DNA of 50,843 nucleotides, taken from positions 1 through 50,843 of the forward strand of contig SUZO01000019.1 of assembly GCA_015059805.1 (NCBI GenBank), in the 5' to 3' direction. The translations under genes were made by a program, and so were the position numbers. Source of the DNA: Rikenellaceae bacterium. Its GTDB lineage: Bacteria > Bacteroidota > Bacteroidia > Bacteroidales > Rikenellaceae. Under the pieces are notes generated by a model, which did no database searches, was not told where the DNA came from, and worked only from the letters and a program-made list of their open reading frames with translations. This document shows positions 25,415 to 33,665 of the stretch, one piece after another; position 1 is the first letter of the stretch; every line of letters begins with the position of its first letter.

Positions 25415-27349
25415 CTACTCAACCTCAACAAGGGTAATCTCTTTTGCAAGAACAAAGAGTGAGTAGTGGTCCTTTACGCGTGGCAGAGCAACTGTCTCGC
25501 CAGCCTTAACGTCGCGGTAGCAAACATACTGCGCACCAATCTTCTTACCATCTGGCTTAACGGCGCGAACCTCTGCAGGGAGAATGAGCTTCCAGCCGTG
25601 CTTGTCGTGATACTTGCGGATGTCGGCAGTATTGCGCGCGATGCAGTAGATTCTACCATCAGCTGCTGCAGTAATCTTACCACCAGCGGTCTTGTGCTTC
25701 TTAAGGCTCTGTGCTGTAAGCATCTTGAAGCCCTCAAACTCGCGTGGATATACCTCTGAAAGCTTCTGCTTGAGGTTTGGCCACATGTGCGCACCCTCTT
25801 TAAGCTCGCCCATTGTGTAGTAGCCCTTCTTAGCCTCTACAGTTACGGCAATCTCAGATGCTGGCTCAACGTATGGAGTTGCAGAGAGTGAAGCATTGCT
25901 CTTATCAGTACGGAATGGGAGCAATGGCAGACCCTCAGCAGAGAAGACATTACCTACATCCTCATTGAAGCAGTAGCGAACAGCCTTTGGAGCAGTTACG
26001 CCAGGAGCTGAGACAACAATCTGCTTGCCCTCAATTACTGCGTCAGCAAGGCAGAAGAGAATCTTCTTCTCGTTCTTTGGATCGGTAACGCCAATCTGGA
26101 AACCGTTAATTCTGCCCTCAGCCTTAAGAGTTGTAGGAACGTTGTTGAGAGTGATGCGGATAGAGTTGCCCTCTACGCTCATGCTCTTATATGCAGGGTT
26201 GCGATATACGCCAACATTTTTACCATAGTGCTCACCAAGAGCTGTCTGTGCAAGACGGTGTGCAACATCTGCCTTATAGCGTGGGTGGATATCTCCAGGA
26301 ATATCAAGCTGGTCCATAGTACCGATAACCTCGCAGTGCTCAATACGCTTTGCAGCCTTCTCCTGTGACTCACGAAGTTGTGCGCCCTTAATGCCACCAT
26401 ATGTATGAGGCACGAGCTGCACGATATAGAATGGCATTGTTGGATTACGGAACTCCTCTCTCCAAGAGTTTACAAGCACCTCAAGAGCGTGTGCATAGCC
26501 GCGTGGAGATGATGATACATTTGCGCAACCCTGATACCAGATAACACCTGCAAATGAGTTGTGACGGATAGGGTAGATATTTGCATTGTAGAGCTGAGAC
26601 TCCTTGCCAGCCCACTTCTTATGCTTAATCTTTGTGCAGTCCTTAGCAATCTTAGCGTCAGCGTCGATAACCTCCTTCTTCATCCAACCCTCAATGTATG
26701 TACCGCCGTAAGATGCATCTACAAGACCTACAGGTACGCCGAGCGTCTTCTGCAACTCCTTACCGAAGCCATAACCTACTGCAGAGAACTCAGCAAGGTC
26801 CTTAGGGTTGCAAACTGCCCACTTAGTGTTCTTACCCTCCTGAACAGGGATGTCACGCTGTGGTGTAGCAGCCTCAATGCGACCAGTGCAGAGCAGACGG
26901 ATGTTGGTATTCATCTTGCCCTCAAGGTCCTTCTTCAAATCAAGGGTCTTGCGAACAGGCCACTCCATATTACTCTGACCAGAGCAGAGCCATACCTCAC
27001 CAAAGAGGATGTTGCTAAGAGTGACAACCTCCTTGCCGCACTTGATAGTTACGGTGTGAGGGTCAAAACTTGCTGCAGGAACAGCTACAGGGACAATCCA
27101 CACACCCTCAGCATCCGCCTTAACAGATACTGGTTTGCCAGCAATCCAGTCACAAGCGACTGAAACCTTAGCCTTTGGCTTAGCATAGCCCCAGATATTG
27201 ACGGTGCTATTCTGTTGGAGGACCATATTGTCGCCGATAGCAGATGGAATCTCCAAAGATTTTGGAAGCTCAACATTCTGAGCGGTAAGACTAAACGCAA
27301 CGAACAGCAATGATACTGTTAGCGCAATGAAACGAGTAAATTTTTTCAT
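25415..27349 (-). CDS. Sialate O-acetylesterase (SASA/DUF303 family)
   Basis: A 644-aa protein with an N-terminal signal peptide (VSLLFVAFSLTAQN). The SASA domain has the nucleophile motif GQSNMEWP near residues 121-128, SAVGYGFGKELQ, and GDIHPRYK near 353, which supplies the Asp/His of the SGNH-like triad. A beta-sandwich precedes it (about 35-110) and a beta-rich C-terminal part follows (about 370-640). It removes O-acetyl groups from sialic acid or plant/host glycans in the periplasm. No sialidase or transport gene is adjacent. Divergent from the MG2-type gene at 27439. Confidence 0.9.
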   Translation of the reverse strand: MKKFTRFIALTVSLLFVAFSLTAQNVELPKSLEIPSAIGDNMVLQQNSTVNIWGYAKPKAKVSVACDWIAGKPVSVKADAEGVWIVPVAVPAASFDPHTVTIKCGKEVVTLSNILFGEVWLCSGQSNMEWPVRKTLDLKKDLEGKMNTNIRLLCTGRIEAATPQRDIPVQEGKNTKWAVCNPKDLAEFSAVGYGFGKELQKTLGVPVGLVDASYGGTYIEGWMKKEVIDADAKIAKDCTKIKHKKWAGKESQLYNANIYPIRHNSFAGVIWYQGCANVSSSPRGYAHALEVLVNSWREEFRNPTMPFYIVQLVPHTYGGIKGAQLRESQEKAAKRIEHCEVIGTMDQLDIPGDIHPRYKADVAHRLAQTALGEHYGKNVGVYRNPAYKSMSVEGNSIRITLNNVPTTLKAEGRINGFQIGVTDPKNEKKILFCLADAVIEGKQIVVSAPGVTAPKAVRYCFNEDVGNVFSAEGLPLLPFRTDKSNASLSATPYVEPASEIAVTVEAKKGYYTMGELKEGAHMWPNLKQKLSEVYPREFEGFKMLTAQSLKKHKTAGGKITAAADGRIYCIARNTADIRKYHDKHGWKLILPAEVRAVKPDGKKIGAQYVCYRDVKAGETVALPRVKDHYSLFVLAKEITLVEVE

Positions 27350-27375
27350 AAAGATTTTTATTTAGGTTCTATATT

Positions 27376-27408
27376 TTTGCAAATATAACATATTTTTCTC
27401 TATCTTTG
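27376..27408 (+). promoter_or_regulatory. Predicted promoter of the MG2/plug-like gene
   Basis: TTTG (27376-27379) and TATCTTTG (27401-27408) with 21 nt between, in an A/T-rich divergent spacer. The minus strand has TATATTTG (27380-27387) that could serve the esterase gene. Confidence 0.6.
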
Positions 27409-27438
27409 ATAAAAATTTATAACAAAATCGCTGAATTT

Positions 27439-30192
27439 ATGAAAAGAGTGGGACTTTTACTGTTGTTGCTACTACTATGTACACCTCAAATCTCTGCCCA
27501 GAAAAGGGGTAGTAGCCGTCAATTACCAGAGCAGATGATGAGTCCAACACTCAGCTTTGCCGAGCGACTTGAGCATAGCTATCGTGAGTTTTACAATAGC
27601 GGCGGAGTCTTTGAAAAGCTCTATCTGATGACCGACAAACCCTACTATAGCGCCGGTGAGACGATATTCTTTAGTGGTTTTTTAGTTCATGCAACACTGC
27701 TTACTCGTAACTCATCCTCAATGTTTGTCTATGCCGAACTTATCTCGCCAGAGGGAGTACTTATTGAGCGCATAAAGGTCGCAGCCGAGAGAAAGCAGTT
27801 TATCGGAACCTTTACCCTCAACCCTCGCCTTACATCGGGAAGATATACACTTCGTGCATATACCCGCTGGATGACAAACTTTGATATGGGATACTTCTAC
27901 ACGCGCGAAATATATATAGGTAACTATATTGACGATGCGGTGCAGACCTCGGTAAACTATACTATTGACGAAAAGGGATATGTCGTGGCTGCGCTTAAGG
28001 TCTTTGACCAGTACTCTATGCCTATTGTCAGCACCCCTGTCAAGTATCGTACAGTTATTGATGGAAAGTCCCGCTCTGGCACAGCTCGCACAAATAGCGA
28101 TGGAGTTATCAATATCCGCTTCAGACCTTCTGAGGATGTGAATGATTGCCTTGAGATTCGTATTCGCGCAAATAGCCGAGATTTGCAGAGGTATATTCAG
28201 CTGCCATCCTTCTCGTCGGACTACGATGTCCAGTTCTGCCCTGAGGGTGGAAATCTTATTGCCGGCATGGTGCAGGTTGTAGCATTTAGGGCGCAGAGTG
28301 TCAATGGACGAAGCAAGGAGCTTACAGGTGCACTCTATAACTCTGCAGGTGAGAAGGTTGAGGAGCTAAAAACTCTGCATAACGGCATGGGTCGCTTTGT
28401 TATGCGCGCTGAGGCTGCAGAGAACTACTATGCTGAGTTTATCTCTGCTGAGGGTATTGTAAAGCGCTTCAACCTGCCGCAAGCAGAGCCTCATGGCATT
28501 GCGCTGAGGGTTATTCGTCAGAATGACGGCTTTGTTATCCTTGCTCAGCCGTCACAGGGGGTGGATATTACTCAATATGTCGCTGTTATCCACTCTCGCG
28601 GTGCTGTTATGAGCGTGGTGGATAACCTCTCAAAGGCTATACGACTGCTTAATAAGGATATGTTTGACGGTATAGCACAAGTATCTATCATTGAGCGTAA
28701 TAGCGCAACAATAGTGGCGGAAAGACTATTCTATGTGCGCGATAATAGATATGCTAAAGCCACAATTACTCCAGACAAGAAGAGCTATGATCGCCGCGAT
28801 AGGGTGATGCTCACTCTTCAAATTACCGACTCCGATGGTAAGCCTACAACTGGAAACTTCTCGCTCAGCGTGACAGATAGAAGCGTTGTGGAGCATAATC
28901 CTGGTGAGCAGAATATCCTCTCCTATATGCTCCTAAGTTCAGACCTTAAGGGCGAGATTGAGAATCCTGGTCAATATTTTGTAGACTCTAAGCCTCAAAC
29001 GCTTGATAATCTTGACCTTGTGATGATGACGGGTGGCTGGCGACGATACTCGCTAAGTGCTGTGCTTGCAGGTGAGCAGCCGCGAATTTTGTATCCAATG
29101 GAGGACTCAGAGCGTATTCGTGGCTCAGTGTTTGGTCTTATTGGTAGGGCAAAGAAGCCGAGTGTGGTGCTGATGAACCCAAAGACCAAGTATGTTGAGC
29201 AGTTTGAGCTGAACGAGTATAACAACTTTATGATTGCTGGATTAGAGTGCAAGGAGGATACTCAGTATATAGTCCAGGCACTCAATAAGAAGGGGCGCGA
29301 CAAGACTGTGCGCATTGAGATTGAGACTGAGAACTTCCCAGTAACAACTTCGTCACACATCCGCGAGTTCTACCTCTCGCCAGCTATGCCAATACCTTCT
29401 ACATTCCTCACAAGGGCAAAGGAGCGCTACTTCTATGAGGGTGGCGAGCGAGTGATAGATATTGAGGAGATTGTCGTCATGGGTCGCCGCTCATCAATGC
29501 CTTTCTTTGCAACATCAACGGCGGGAAGTATGCTGCATGGTGACCTCTCGCGCTTCGCTACTGTCTACGACGCCCTTGCGACATTCAAAGAGCTTGATGT
29601 CGTCGGCTCTACGGTAACCACCAAAAACCACTACGCTGCACGCGATATGCGTATGTCGTTCTATGAGGAGAATATGAGCGAGGATGAGACCGAGACAGAT
29701 GCTCAATTCCTGCAGACAGTACCTTCAGTAGAGCAGGATGTCAATGTCCCAGAGGTCTATATCAACGGAAAACTTGCCGATATAGATGATTTGGGCAATT
29801 ATGACACCAAGTATATTGAGCGACTATCTTTTGCAGATGGTAAGGCTGCAACAATGCTCGGTCTTGCAGCACAGCAGGGCGCGATACTTATGGAGGTGAG
29901 CCGCGAAGGTCTGGTCAATATGGTCGATACAGACGCTATGGCGCGTGTGCTTATCCGCGGCAGCCATAAACCGGTAGAGTTCTATAAGCCAAAATATCCA
30001 ACCGCAGACTCACGCCTTACATCTGTGCAGGATTTGCGCTCTACAATTACCTGGGAGCCTCTTATCCGACCAACAGAGACCGGCACAGCACTGGTGACAT
30101 TCTACACCGCCGACCGCTCGTCAGAGTACAACGTTATCCTTGAGGGTATTACAGACGATGGCGAACTGGTCTATACGCAGATGAACTTTTAG
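27439..30192 (+). CDS. Secreted MG2 / TonB-plug-like domain protein
   Basis: I start at ATG 27439 (917 aa) because it gives a clean signal peptide, MKRVGLLLLLLLLCTPQISA. Residues about 50-140 hold an MG2-like macroglobulin domain (KLYLMTDKPYYSAGETIFFS, then LTSGRYTLRAYTRWM), followed by more beta-sandwich modules (PVKYRTVIDGKSRSGTARTN, VMLTLQITDSDGKPTTGNFS). Near residue 670 is DIEEIVVMGRRSS followed by a plug-like region with YDALATFKELDVVGS and VEVYINGKLADIDDL-type segments. The protein has no barrel. Such proteins occur widely in Bacteroidetes and may act in surface assembly or protein protection; function not established. Alone in its transcript. Confidence 0.83.
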   Translation: MKRVGLLLLLLLLCTPQISAQKRGSSRQLPEQMMSPTLSFAERLEHSYREFYNSGGVFEKLYLMTDKPYYSAGETIFFSGFLVHATLLTRNSSSMFVYAELISPEGVLIERIKVAAERKQFIGTFTLNPRLTSGRYTLRAYTRWMTNFDMGYFYTREIYIGNYIDDAVQTSVNYTIDEKGYVVAALKVFDQYSMPIVSTPVKYRTVIDGKSRSGTARTNSDGVINIRFRPSEDVNDCLEIRIRANSRDLQRYIQLPSFSSDYDVQFCPEGGNLIAGMVQVVAFRAQSVNGRSKELTGALYNSAGEKVEELKTLHNGMGRFVMRAEAAENYYAEFISAEGIVKRFNLPQAEPHGIALRVIRQNDGFVILAQPSQGVDITQYVAVIHSRGAVMSVVDNLSKAIRLLNKDMFDGIAQVSIIERNSATIVAERLFYVRDNRYAKATITPDKKSYDRRDRVMLTLQITDSDGKPTTGNFSLSVTDRSVVEHNPGEQNILSYMLLSSDLKGEIENPGQYFVDSKPQTLDNLDLVMMTGGWRRYSLSAVLAGEQPRILYPMEDSERIRGSVFGLIGRAKKPSVVLMNPKTKYVEQFELNEYNNFMIAGLECKEDTQYIVQALNKKGRDKTVRIEIETENFPVTTSSHIREFYLSPAMPIPSTFLTRAKERYFYEGGERVIDIEEIVVMGRRSSMPFFATSTAGSMLHGDLSRFATVYDALATFKELDVVGSTVTTKNHYAARDMRMSFYEENMSEDETETDAQFLQTVPSVEQDVNVPEVYINGKLADIDDLGNYDTKYIERLSFADGKAATMLGLAAQQGAILMEVSREGLVNMVDTDAMARVLIRGSHKPVEFYKPKYPTADSRLTSVQDLRSTITWEPLIRPTETGTALVTFYTADRSSEYNVILEGITDDGELVYTQMNF

Positions 30193-30218
30193 TAGAGCGT
30201 TAGATTATACACAACAAC

Positions 30219-30247
30219 AAAGGGCGACCGTTTGGTCGCCCTTGTTT
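30219..30247. terminator. Bidirectional terminator between MG2-like gene and rpsA
   Basis: AAGGGCGACC and GGTCGCCCTT flank a GTTT loop, with A runs before and T runs after, so it can stop transcription from both convergent genes (stops at 30192 and 30270). Confidence 0.87.
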
Positions 30248-30269
30248 ATTGAATAGATAAAGTAGCAAA

Positions 30270-32051
30270 TTACTTCTTCTCCAACTGAGCCTTAAGCTCT
30301 GCAAGACCTGCGATGTCACCGAGGGTTGTGCGCTCAACAGCCTGCTGAATCTTCTTTACTGAAGACTTTGTAGCCTCTGCAGCTGCCTTACGCTCTGCCT
30401 TCTCAGCTGCTGCCTCTGCACGACGAGCCTCCTCAAACAGACGGCTGTGTGAAAGGGTGATGCGCTTTGTTGCCTTAGAGAAGTCGATTACCTTGAACTC
30501 TGCAGTCTCACCTGCCTTAAGAGTTGTGCCATCCTCCTTAACGAGCTGCTTTGCAGGAGCGAAGCCCTCTACATTCTCAGCAAGTGATACGATAGCGCCC
30601 TTGTCTGTCACCTCAAGGATAGTACCTGTGTGAACAGTATCTACAGCGAACTGCTGCTCAATAGCGTTCCATGGGTTCTCCTCAAGCTGCTTGTGACCAA
30701 GGCTAAGACGGCGGTTCTCCTTGTCAATCTCAAGAACTACAACCTCGATGTCAGCACCTACAGATGTGAACTCATTTGGATGCTTAACCTTCTTAGTCCA
30801 AGAGAGGTCTGAGATGTGGATAAGACCATCGATACCCTCCTCAATCTCAACAAATACGCCGAAGTTAGTAAAGTTGCGAACCTTTGCAGTGCACTTTGTG
30901 CCTACAGGATACTTAGTCTCGATGTTCTCCCATGGATCAGCAGTGAGCTGCTTGATACCCAGGCTCATCTTGCGCTCCTCGCGGTCGAGTGTAAGAACTA
31001 CAGCCTCTACCTCGTCGCCAACCTTCATGAAGTCCTGTGCAGAACGCAGGTGCTGGCTCCAAGACATCTCAGATACGTGGATAAGACCCTCAACGCCAGT
31101 TGCAATCTCAACAAATGCGCCGTAGTCAGCCATAACAACAACCTTACCCTTTACGCGGTCGCCAACCTTGAGCTCAGCGTCGAGAGACTCCCATGGGTGT
31201 GGAGTGAGCTGCTTAAGACCGAGTGCAATACGCTTCTTGCTGTCATCAAAGTCAAGGATAACAACGTTGAGCTTCTGGTCAAGAGCAACAACCTCCTCTG
31301 GGTGGCTTACACGACCCCAAGAGAGGTCTGTGATGTGGATAAGACCATCTACGCCACCAAGGTCAATGAATACACCGTAGGTAGTGATGTTCTTAACAGT
31401 ACCCTCAAGAATCTGACCCTTCTCAAGCTTTGACATGATAACCTGCTTCTGTGCCTCAAGCTCAGCCTCAATAAGAGCCTTGTGAGAAACGACAACATTG
31501 CGGAACTCCTGGTTGATCTTAACAACCTTGAACTCCATAGTCTTGTCTACATATACATCGTAGTCGCGGATAGGCTTAACGTCAATCTGTGAACCTGGAA
31601 GGAACGCCTCAATGCCGAATACGTCAACGATCATACCGCCCTTAGTACGGCACTTAACGTAACCCTTGATAACCTCATCGCGCTCAAGTGCCTCGTTAAC
31701 ACGATCCCAGCTCTTAAGCTGACGAGCCTTCTTGTGAGAGAGGATAAGCTGACCGCCACGATCCTCTACAGACTCTACATAAACCTCTACCTTGTCGCCA
31801 ACCTGCAGCTCAGAGTTGTAACGGAACTCAGATGCAGCGATAACGCCCTCGCTCTTGTAGCCGATATTTACGATAACCTCGCGCTTGTTAATCTCAGTTA
31901 CAGTACCCTCTACAGTCTCACCAACAGCAATGTTTGACATTGTGTTGTCATACTGAGCTGCAATCTCCTCCTTAGATACAGGGTAAAGACCTGACTCGCT
32001 CTCAAACGCTGCCCAATCGAAATTCTCGTTTGCTACCTTAATGTTTTCCAT
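30270..32051 (-). CDS. rpsA: 30S ribosomal protein S1
   Basis: A 593-aa protein with six S1-type OB-fold repeats: for example EGTVTEINKREVIVNIGYKS, VDVFGIEAFLPGSQ, GTVKNITTYGVFIDLGGVDG, GKVVVMADYGAFVEIATGVE, AKVRNFTNFGVFVEIEEGID and GTILEVTDKGAIVSLAENVE. The C-terminus is a charged helical tail rich in Glu, Ala and Lys (RAEAAAEKAERKAAAEATKS). S1 brings mRNA to the 30S subunit and is especially relevant in Bacteroidetes, which rarely use Shine-Dalgarno pairing. Promoter and about 85-nt leader upstream; then the repeat island starts. Confidence 0.97.
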   Translation of the reverse strand: MENIKVANENFDWAAFESESGLYPVSKEEIAAQYDNTMSNIAVGETVEGTVTEINKREVIVNIGYKSEGVIAASEFRYNSELQVGDKVEVYVESVEDRGGQLILSHKKARQLKSWDRVNEALERDEVIKGYVKCRTKGGMIVDVFGIEAFLPGSQIDVKPIRDYDVYVDKTMEFKVVKINQEFRNVVVSHKALIEAELEAQKQVIMSKLEKGQILEGTVKNITTYGVFIDLGGVDGLIHITDLSWGRVSHPEEVVALDQKLNVVILDFDDSKKRIALGLKQLTPHPWESLDAELKVGDRVKGKVVVMADYGAFVEIATGVEGLIHVSEMSWSQHLRSAQDFMKVGDEVEAVVLTLDREERKMSLGIKQLTADPWENIETKYPVGTKCTAKVRNFTNFGVFVEIEEGIDGLIHISDLSWTKKVKHPNEFTSVGADIEVVVLEIDKENRRLSLGHKQLEENPWNAIEQQFAVDTVHTGTILEVTDKGAIVSLAENVEGFAPAKQLVKEDGTTLKAGETAEFKVIDFSKATKRITLSHSRLFEEARRAEAAAEKAERKAAAEATKSSVKKIQQAVERTTLGDIAGLAELKAQLEKK

Positions 32052-32142
32052 TTGTTTTTTGTTTTGCGATACAATCGCCCGTTAAATTGTTAAAAATGAA
32101 TTAGTTACCCTCACGCGCGCAAATACACACACGCAAGGACTG

Positions 32143-32173
32143 CAAAGATAGACAAAATTCTCGTACCGCCAAA
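32143..32173 (-). promoter_or_regulatory. Predicted rpsA promoter
   Basis: On the minus strand TTTG (32170-32173) and TATCTTTG (32143-32150) are 19 nt apart, an excellent Bacteroidetes match. The inferred leader is about 85 nt. It lies just inside the boundary with the repeat island (from about 32190), so the island sits immediately upstream of this promoter. Confidence 0.75.
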
Positions 32174-32212
32174 ATATTTTGAAAAGTTTTTTTTAGAGAA
32201 CGGAAAACAGAG

Positions 32213-32237
32213 AACAGATAACAGATAACAGAACAGT
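32213..32237 (+). repeat. Left heptamer array (CAGATAA family)
   Basis: Copies of a 7-nt unit related to CTGTTAT read on the opposite strand (ACAGATAACAGATAACAGA). The matching array in inverted orientation is at 33526-33551, so the two bracket the island like long terminal inverted repeats. Confidence 0.7.
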
Positions 32238-32252
32238 ACAGTACAGAACTAA

Positions 32253-32314
32253 CCGAACACGAGCGAACGAACACGAACAGACCCGAACGCCCCTGTTCGG
32301 TTGTTCGGTGTTCG
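32253..32314 (+). repeat. GAAC-rich hairpin H1
   Basis: A left arm of CGAAC/GAACA repeats folds on CTGTTCGGTTGTTCGGTGTT with a CGCCC-containing loop. It shares its right arm with H2 and, inverted, with H3. Confidence 0.7.
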
Positions 32315-32530
32315 CACTATTAGCCATTAGCCGTTAGCCATTGGCTTGCCTTCGGCAACCCGACCCTGCTCCGCCTCGGCAATTCAAACAAGTTTGATTG
32401 CTCTCGGCTTAATCGCAGCGTTGGCTTGCTAACGCAAAATAGTGAATTTAAGGAAGTTCGGGAGATTAGGGAGATTAGTTCGGCTACTTCCCGAACGAAC
32501 AAACACGGGTGCGAGCACAAACGAACACAA

Positions 32531-32588
32531 GCGAACAAGACTGAACAGCTCTAACGCCCCTGTTCGGTTGTTCGGTGTTCGCTTTTTT
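32531..32588 (+). repeat. GAAC-rich hairpin H2 with T6 tail
   Basis: GCGAACAAGACTGAACAG pairs imperfectly with CTGTTCGGTTGTTCGGTGTT-type sequence around the loop TCTAACGCCC (32550-32559), followed by TTTTTT (32583-32588), so it could end plus-strand transcription. Confidence 0.7.
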
Positions 32589-32761
32589 CAGTCGTTAGCA
32601 CCAGCGTGTAGTGATGTTACTATACATAGTGAGATATAATTATAAATATCTGAATATAATTATTATCTTACGCGTAACTATCTGAGTGTATGGCAATAAC
32701 TGCATATAATTACCTGCCTGCTTAAACAATGCCACGCCATACGGCTTGTAGAGTAGTGATA

Positions 32762-32860
32762 AATGACATTCAATACCAAGGGCTTTCAGCCCTTAATGGC
32801 ATTGAATAGCGCGCACTTGCGCGCAATATTAAGGGCGTTAGCCCGCTGCCATTCTTGCCG
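32762..32860 (+). repeat. Nested-palindrome unit 1
   Basis: AATGGCA (32795-32801) pairs with TGCCATT (32847-32853); inside are GCGCGC-ACTT-GCGCGC (32809-32824) and GGGC-GTTA-GCCC (32833-32844); upstream AAGGGCT-TTC-AGCCCTT (32778-32794). The right outer arm is missing or replaced by GTTAGC heptamers, so this unit looks truncated relative to units 2 and 3. Confidence 0.75.
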
Positions 32861-32896
32861 TTAGCTGTTAGCCATTAGCCATTAGCTTTTTAGCAG

Positions 32897-32913
32897 TGTC
32901 GGCTTTGCCGACA
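32897..32913 (+). repeat. Perfect hairpin between units 1 and 2
   Basis: TGTCGGC-TTT-GCCGACA, a 7-bp perfect stem with a 3-nt loop, preceded by GTTAGCC-type heptamers. Confidence 0.75.
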
Positions 32914-32946
32914 AAATTGGTGCTATGCTTGAGCGGAGTAGTTCTA

Positions 32947-33043
32947 AATGACATTTAATGACAAAGAATGGCATTGAATAGCGCACTTGCGCGCAGTATT
33001 AAGGGCGTTAGCCCGCTGTCATTCGTTGTTATTCATTGTCATT
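32947..33043 (+). repeat. Nested-palindrome unit 2
   Basis: Outer arm AATGACA (32947-32953) with TGTCATT (33037-33043); second arm AATGACAA (32957-32964) with TTGTTATT (33025-33032; one G-U); third arm AATGGCA (32967-32973) with TGTCATT (33017-33023; one G-U). The interior has GCGC-ACTT-GCGC and GGGC-GTTA-GCCC. Arm sequences match unit 3 except where pairing is preserved by compensation. Confidence 0.78.
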
Positions 33044-33098
33044 GAGCACCTGCCCCTGATTTAGCGGTGGGGTGCTCTGATTGAGCGAAGTTATTGTA

Positions 33099-33209
33099 AA
33101 TGACATTTAATAGCAAGGGCTTTCAGCCCCTAATGGCATTGAATAGCGCGCACAGCGCGCGGTATTAAGGGCGTTAGCCCGCTGTCATTCATTGCTATTC
33201 ACTGTCATT
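33099..33209 (+). repeat. Nested-palindrome unit 3
   Basis: Outer arm AATGACA (33099-33105) with TGTCATT (33203-33209); second arm AATAGCAA (33109-33116) with TTGCTATT (33192-33199), fully paired. Interior hairpins: GGGCT-TTC-AGCCC, GCGCGC-AC-(A)GCGCGC and GGGC-GTTA-GCCC. Compared with unit 2 the second arm changes A-T to G-C and G-U to A-U. Confidence 0.78.
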
Positions 33210-33232
33210 TTGTGCTCCTTAAACTCCTTAAT

Positions 33233-33295
33233 CCGAACAACCGAACGAACGAACAGGGGCGTTAGACCTGTTCGGTTGTGTTCGGGTGTGTTCGG
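33233..33295 (-). repeat. GAAC-rich hairpin H3, inverted relative to H1/H2
   Basis: CCGAACAACCGAACGAACGA folds on TCGGTTGTGTTCGGGTGTG-type sequence; the loop GGGCGTTAGA (33257-33266) is the reverse complement of the H2 loop TCTAACGCCC. This shows the module occurs in both orientations within the island. Confidence 0.7.
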
Positions 33296-33525
33296 TTCGT
33301 GCAATCCGCAAGCAATTATGTTGACCCGCCTTTGGCGGCTCGACCCTGCTACGCCTCGGAAGTATCAGTCGCGGCATAAATGCCCAAAAGGCGCGTTGAA
33401 AATTTGTGAGCAAGCTCCCATCTTCAATCTCGCCCTTTGCACCTACGGTGTGCGACCACTACTCCGCTCGGCTCAATCGCAGCGTTCGCACCCTTGTTCG
33501 TTCGTTCGGTTGTTCGGTTGCTCTC

Positions 33526-33588
33526 TGTTATCTGTTATCTGTTATCTGTACTCTAAAAAAGCCAATGGCTAATGGCTAACGGCTAATG
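33526..33588. repeat. Right heptamer array of the island
   Basis: Three tandem copies of CTGTTAT plus a partial one (33526-33551) followed by GCCAATGGCTAATGGCTAAC-type sequence (33561-33588), which is the reverse complement of the GTTAGCC/ATTAGCC array at 32319-32345. The 7-nt unit family is C-Y-R-TTA-K. Confidence 0.7.
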
Positions 33589-33600
33589 GTCAACTACAAT

Positions 33601-33632
33601 AAAAAAAGGTCTCTCCTTTCGGAAAAACCTTT
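33601..33632 (-). terminator. Terminator of the rpmB-rpmG-DUF4295 operon
   Basis: On the minus strand AGGTTTTTCC-GAAA-GGAGAGACCT forms an imperfect stem followed by TTTTTTT, 35-65 nt after the DUF4295 stop. Confidence 0.7.
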
Positions 33633-33665
33633 TCTAAGAGTTGCCTCTTAAATACGCGAGTAATA

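Larger units (their letters stand above)
32190..33600. repeat. Modular repeat island upstream of rpsA
   Basis: About 1.4 kb with no supportable gene. Order: heptamers related to CTGTTAT (32213-32237); GAAC hairpin H1 (32253-32314); GTTAGCC-type heptamers (32319-32345); a CGACCCTGC...CGCCTCGG segment with variable interior (32360-32420); nonamer repeats (32443-32480); hairpin H2 with a T6 tail (32531-32588); an A/T-rich stretch (32620-32720); nested-palindrome units 1 (32762), 2 (32947-33043) and 3 (33099-33209); hairpin H3 in the opposite orientation (33233-33295); a second CGACCCTGC segment (33341-33485); and inverted heptamers (33526-33588). The ends are roughly mirror images. No transposase, integrase, reverse transcriptase or cas gene is inside or next to it. 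Confidence 0.85.

Noticed and set aside
32762..33209. CRISPR array
   Set aside because: Only three units with unequal spacing and internal palindromes; no unique spacers and no cas genes.
33192..33572. 126-aa ORF in the rpsA-upstream island
   Set aside because: Built from GAAC/heptamer repeat modules and hairpins; no start signals and composition unlike the neighbours.
32190..33600. Insertion sequence
   Set aside because: Inverted ends are short low-complexity arrays and no transposase frame or remnant is visible.
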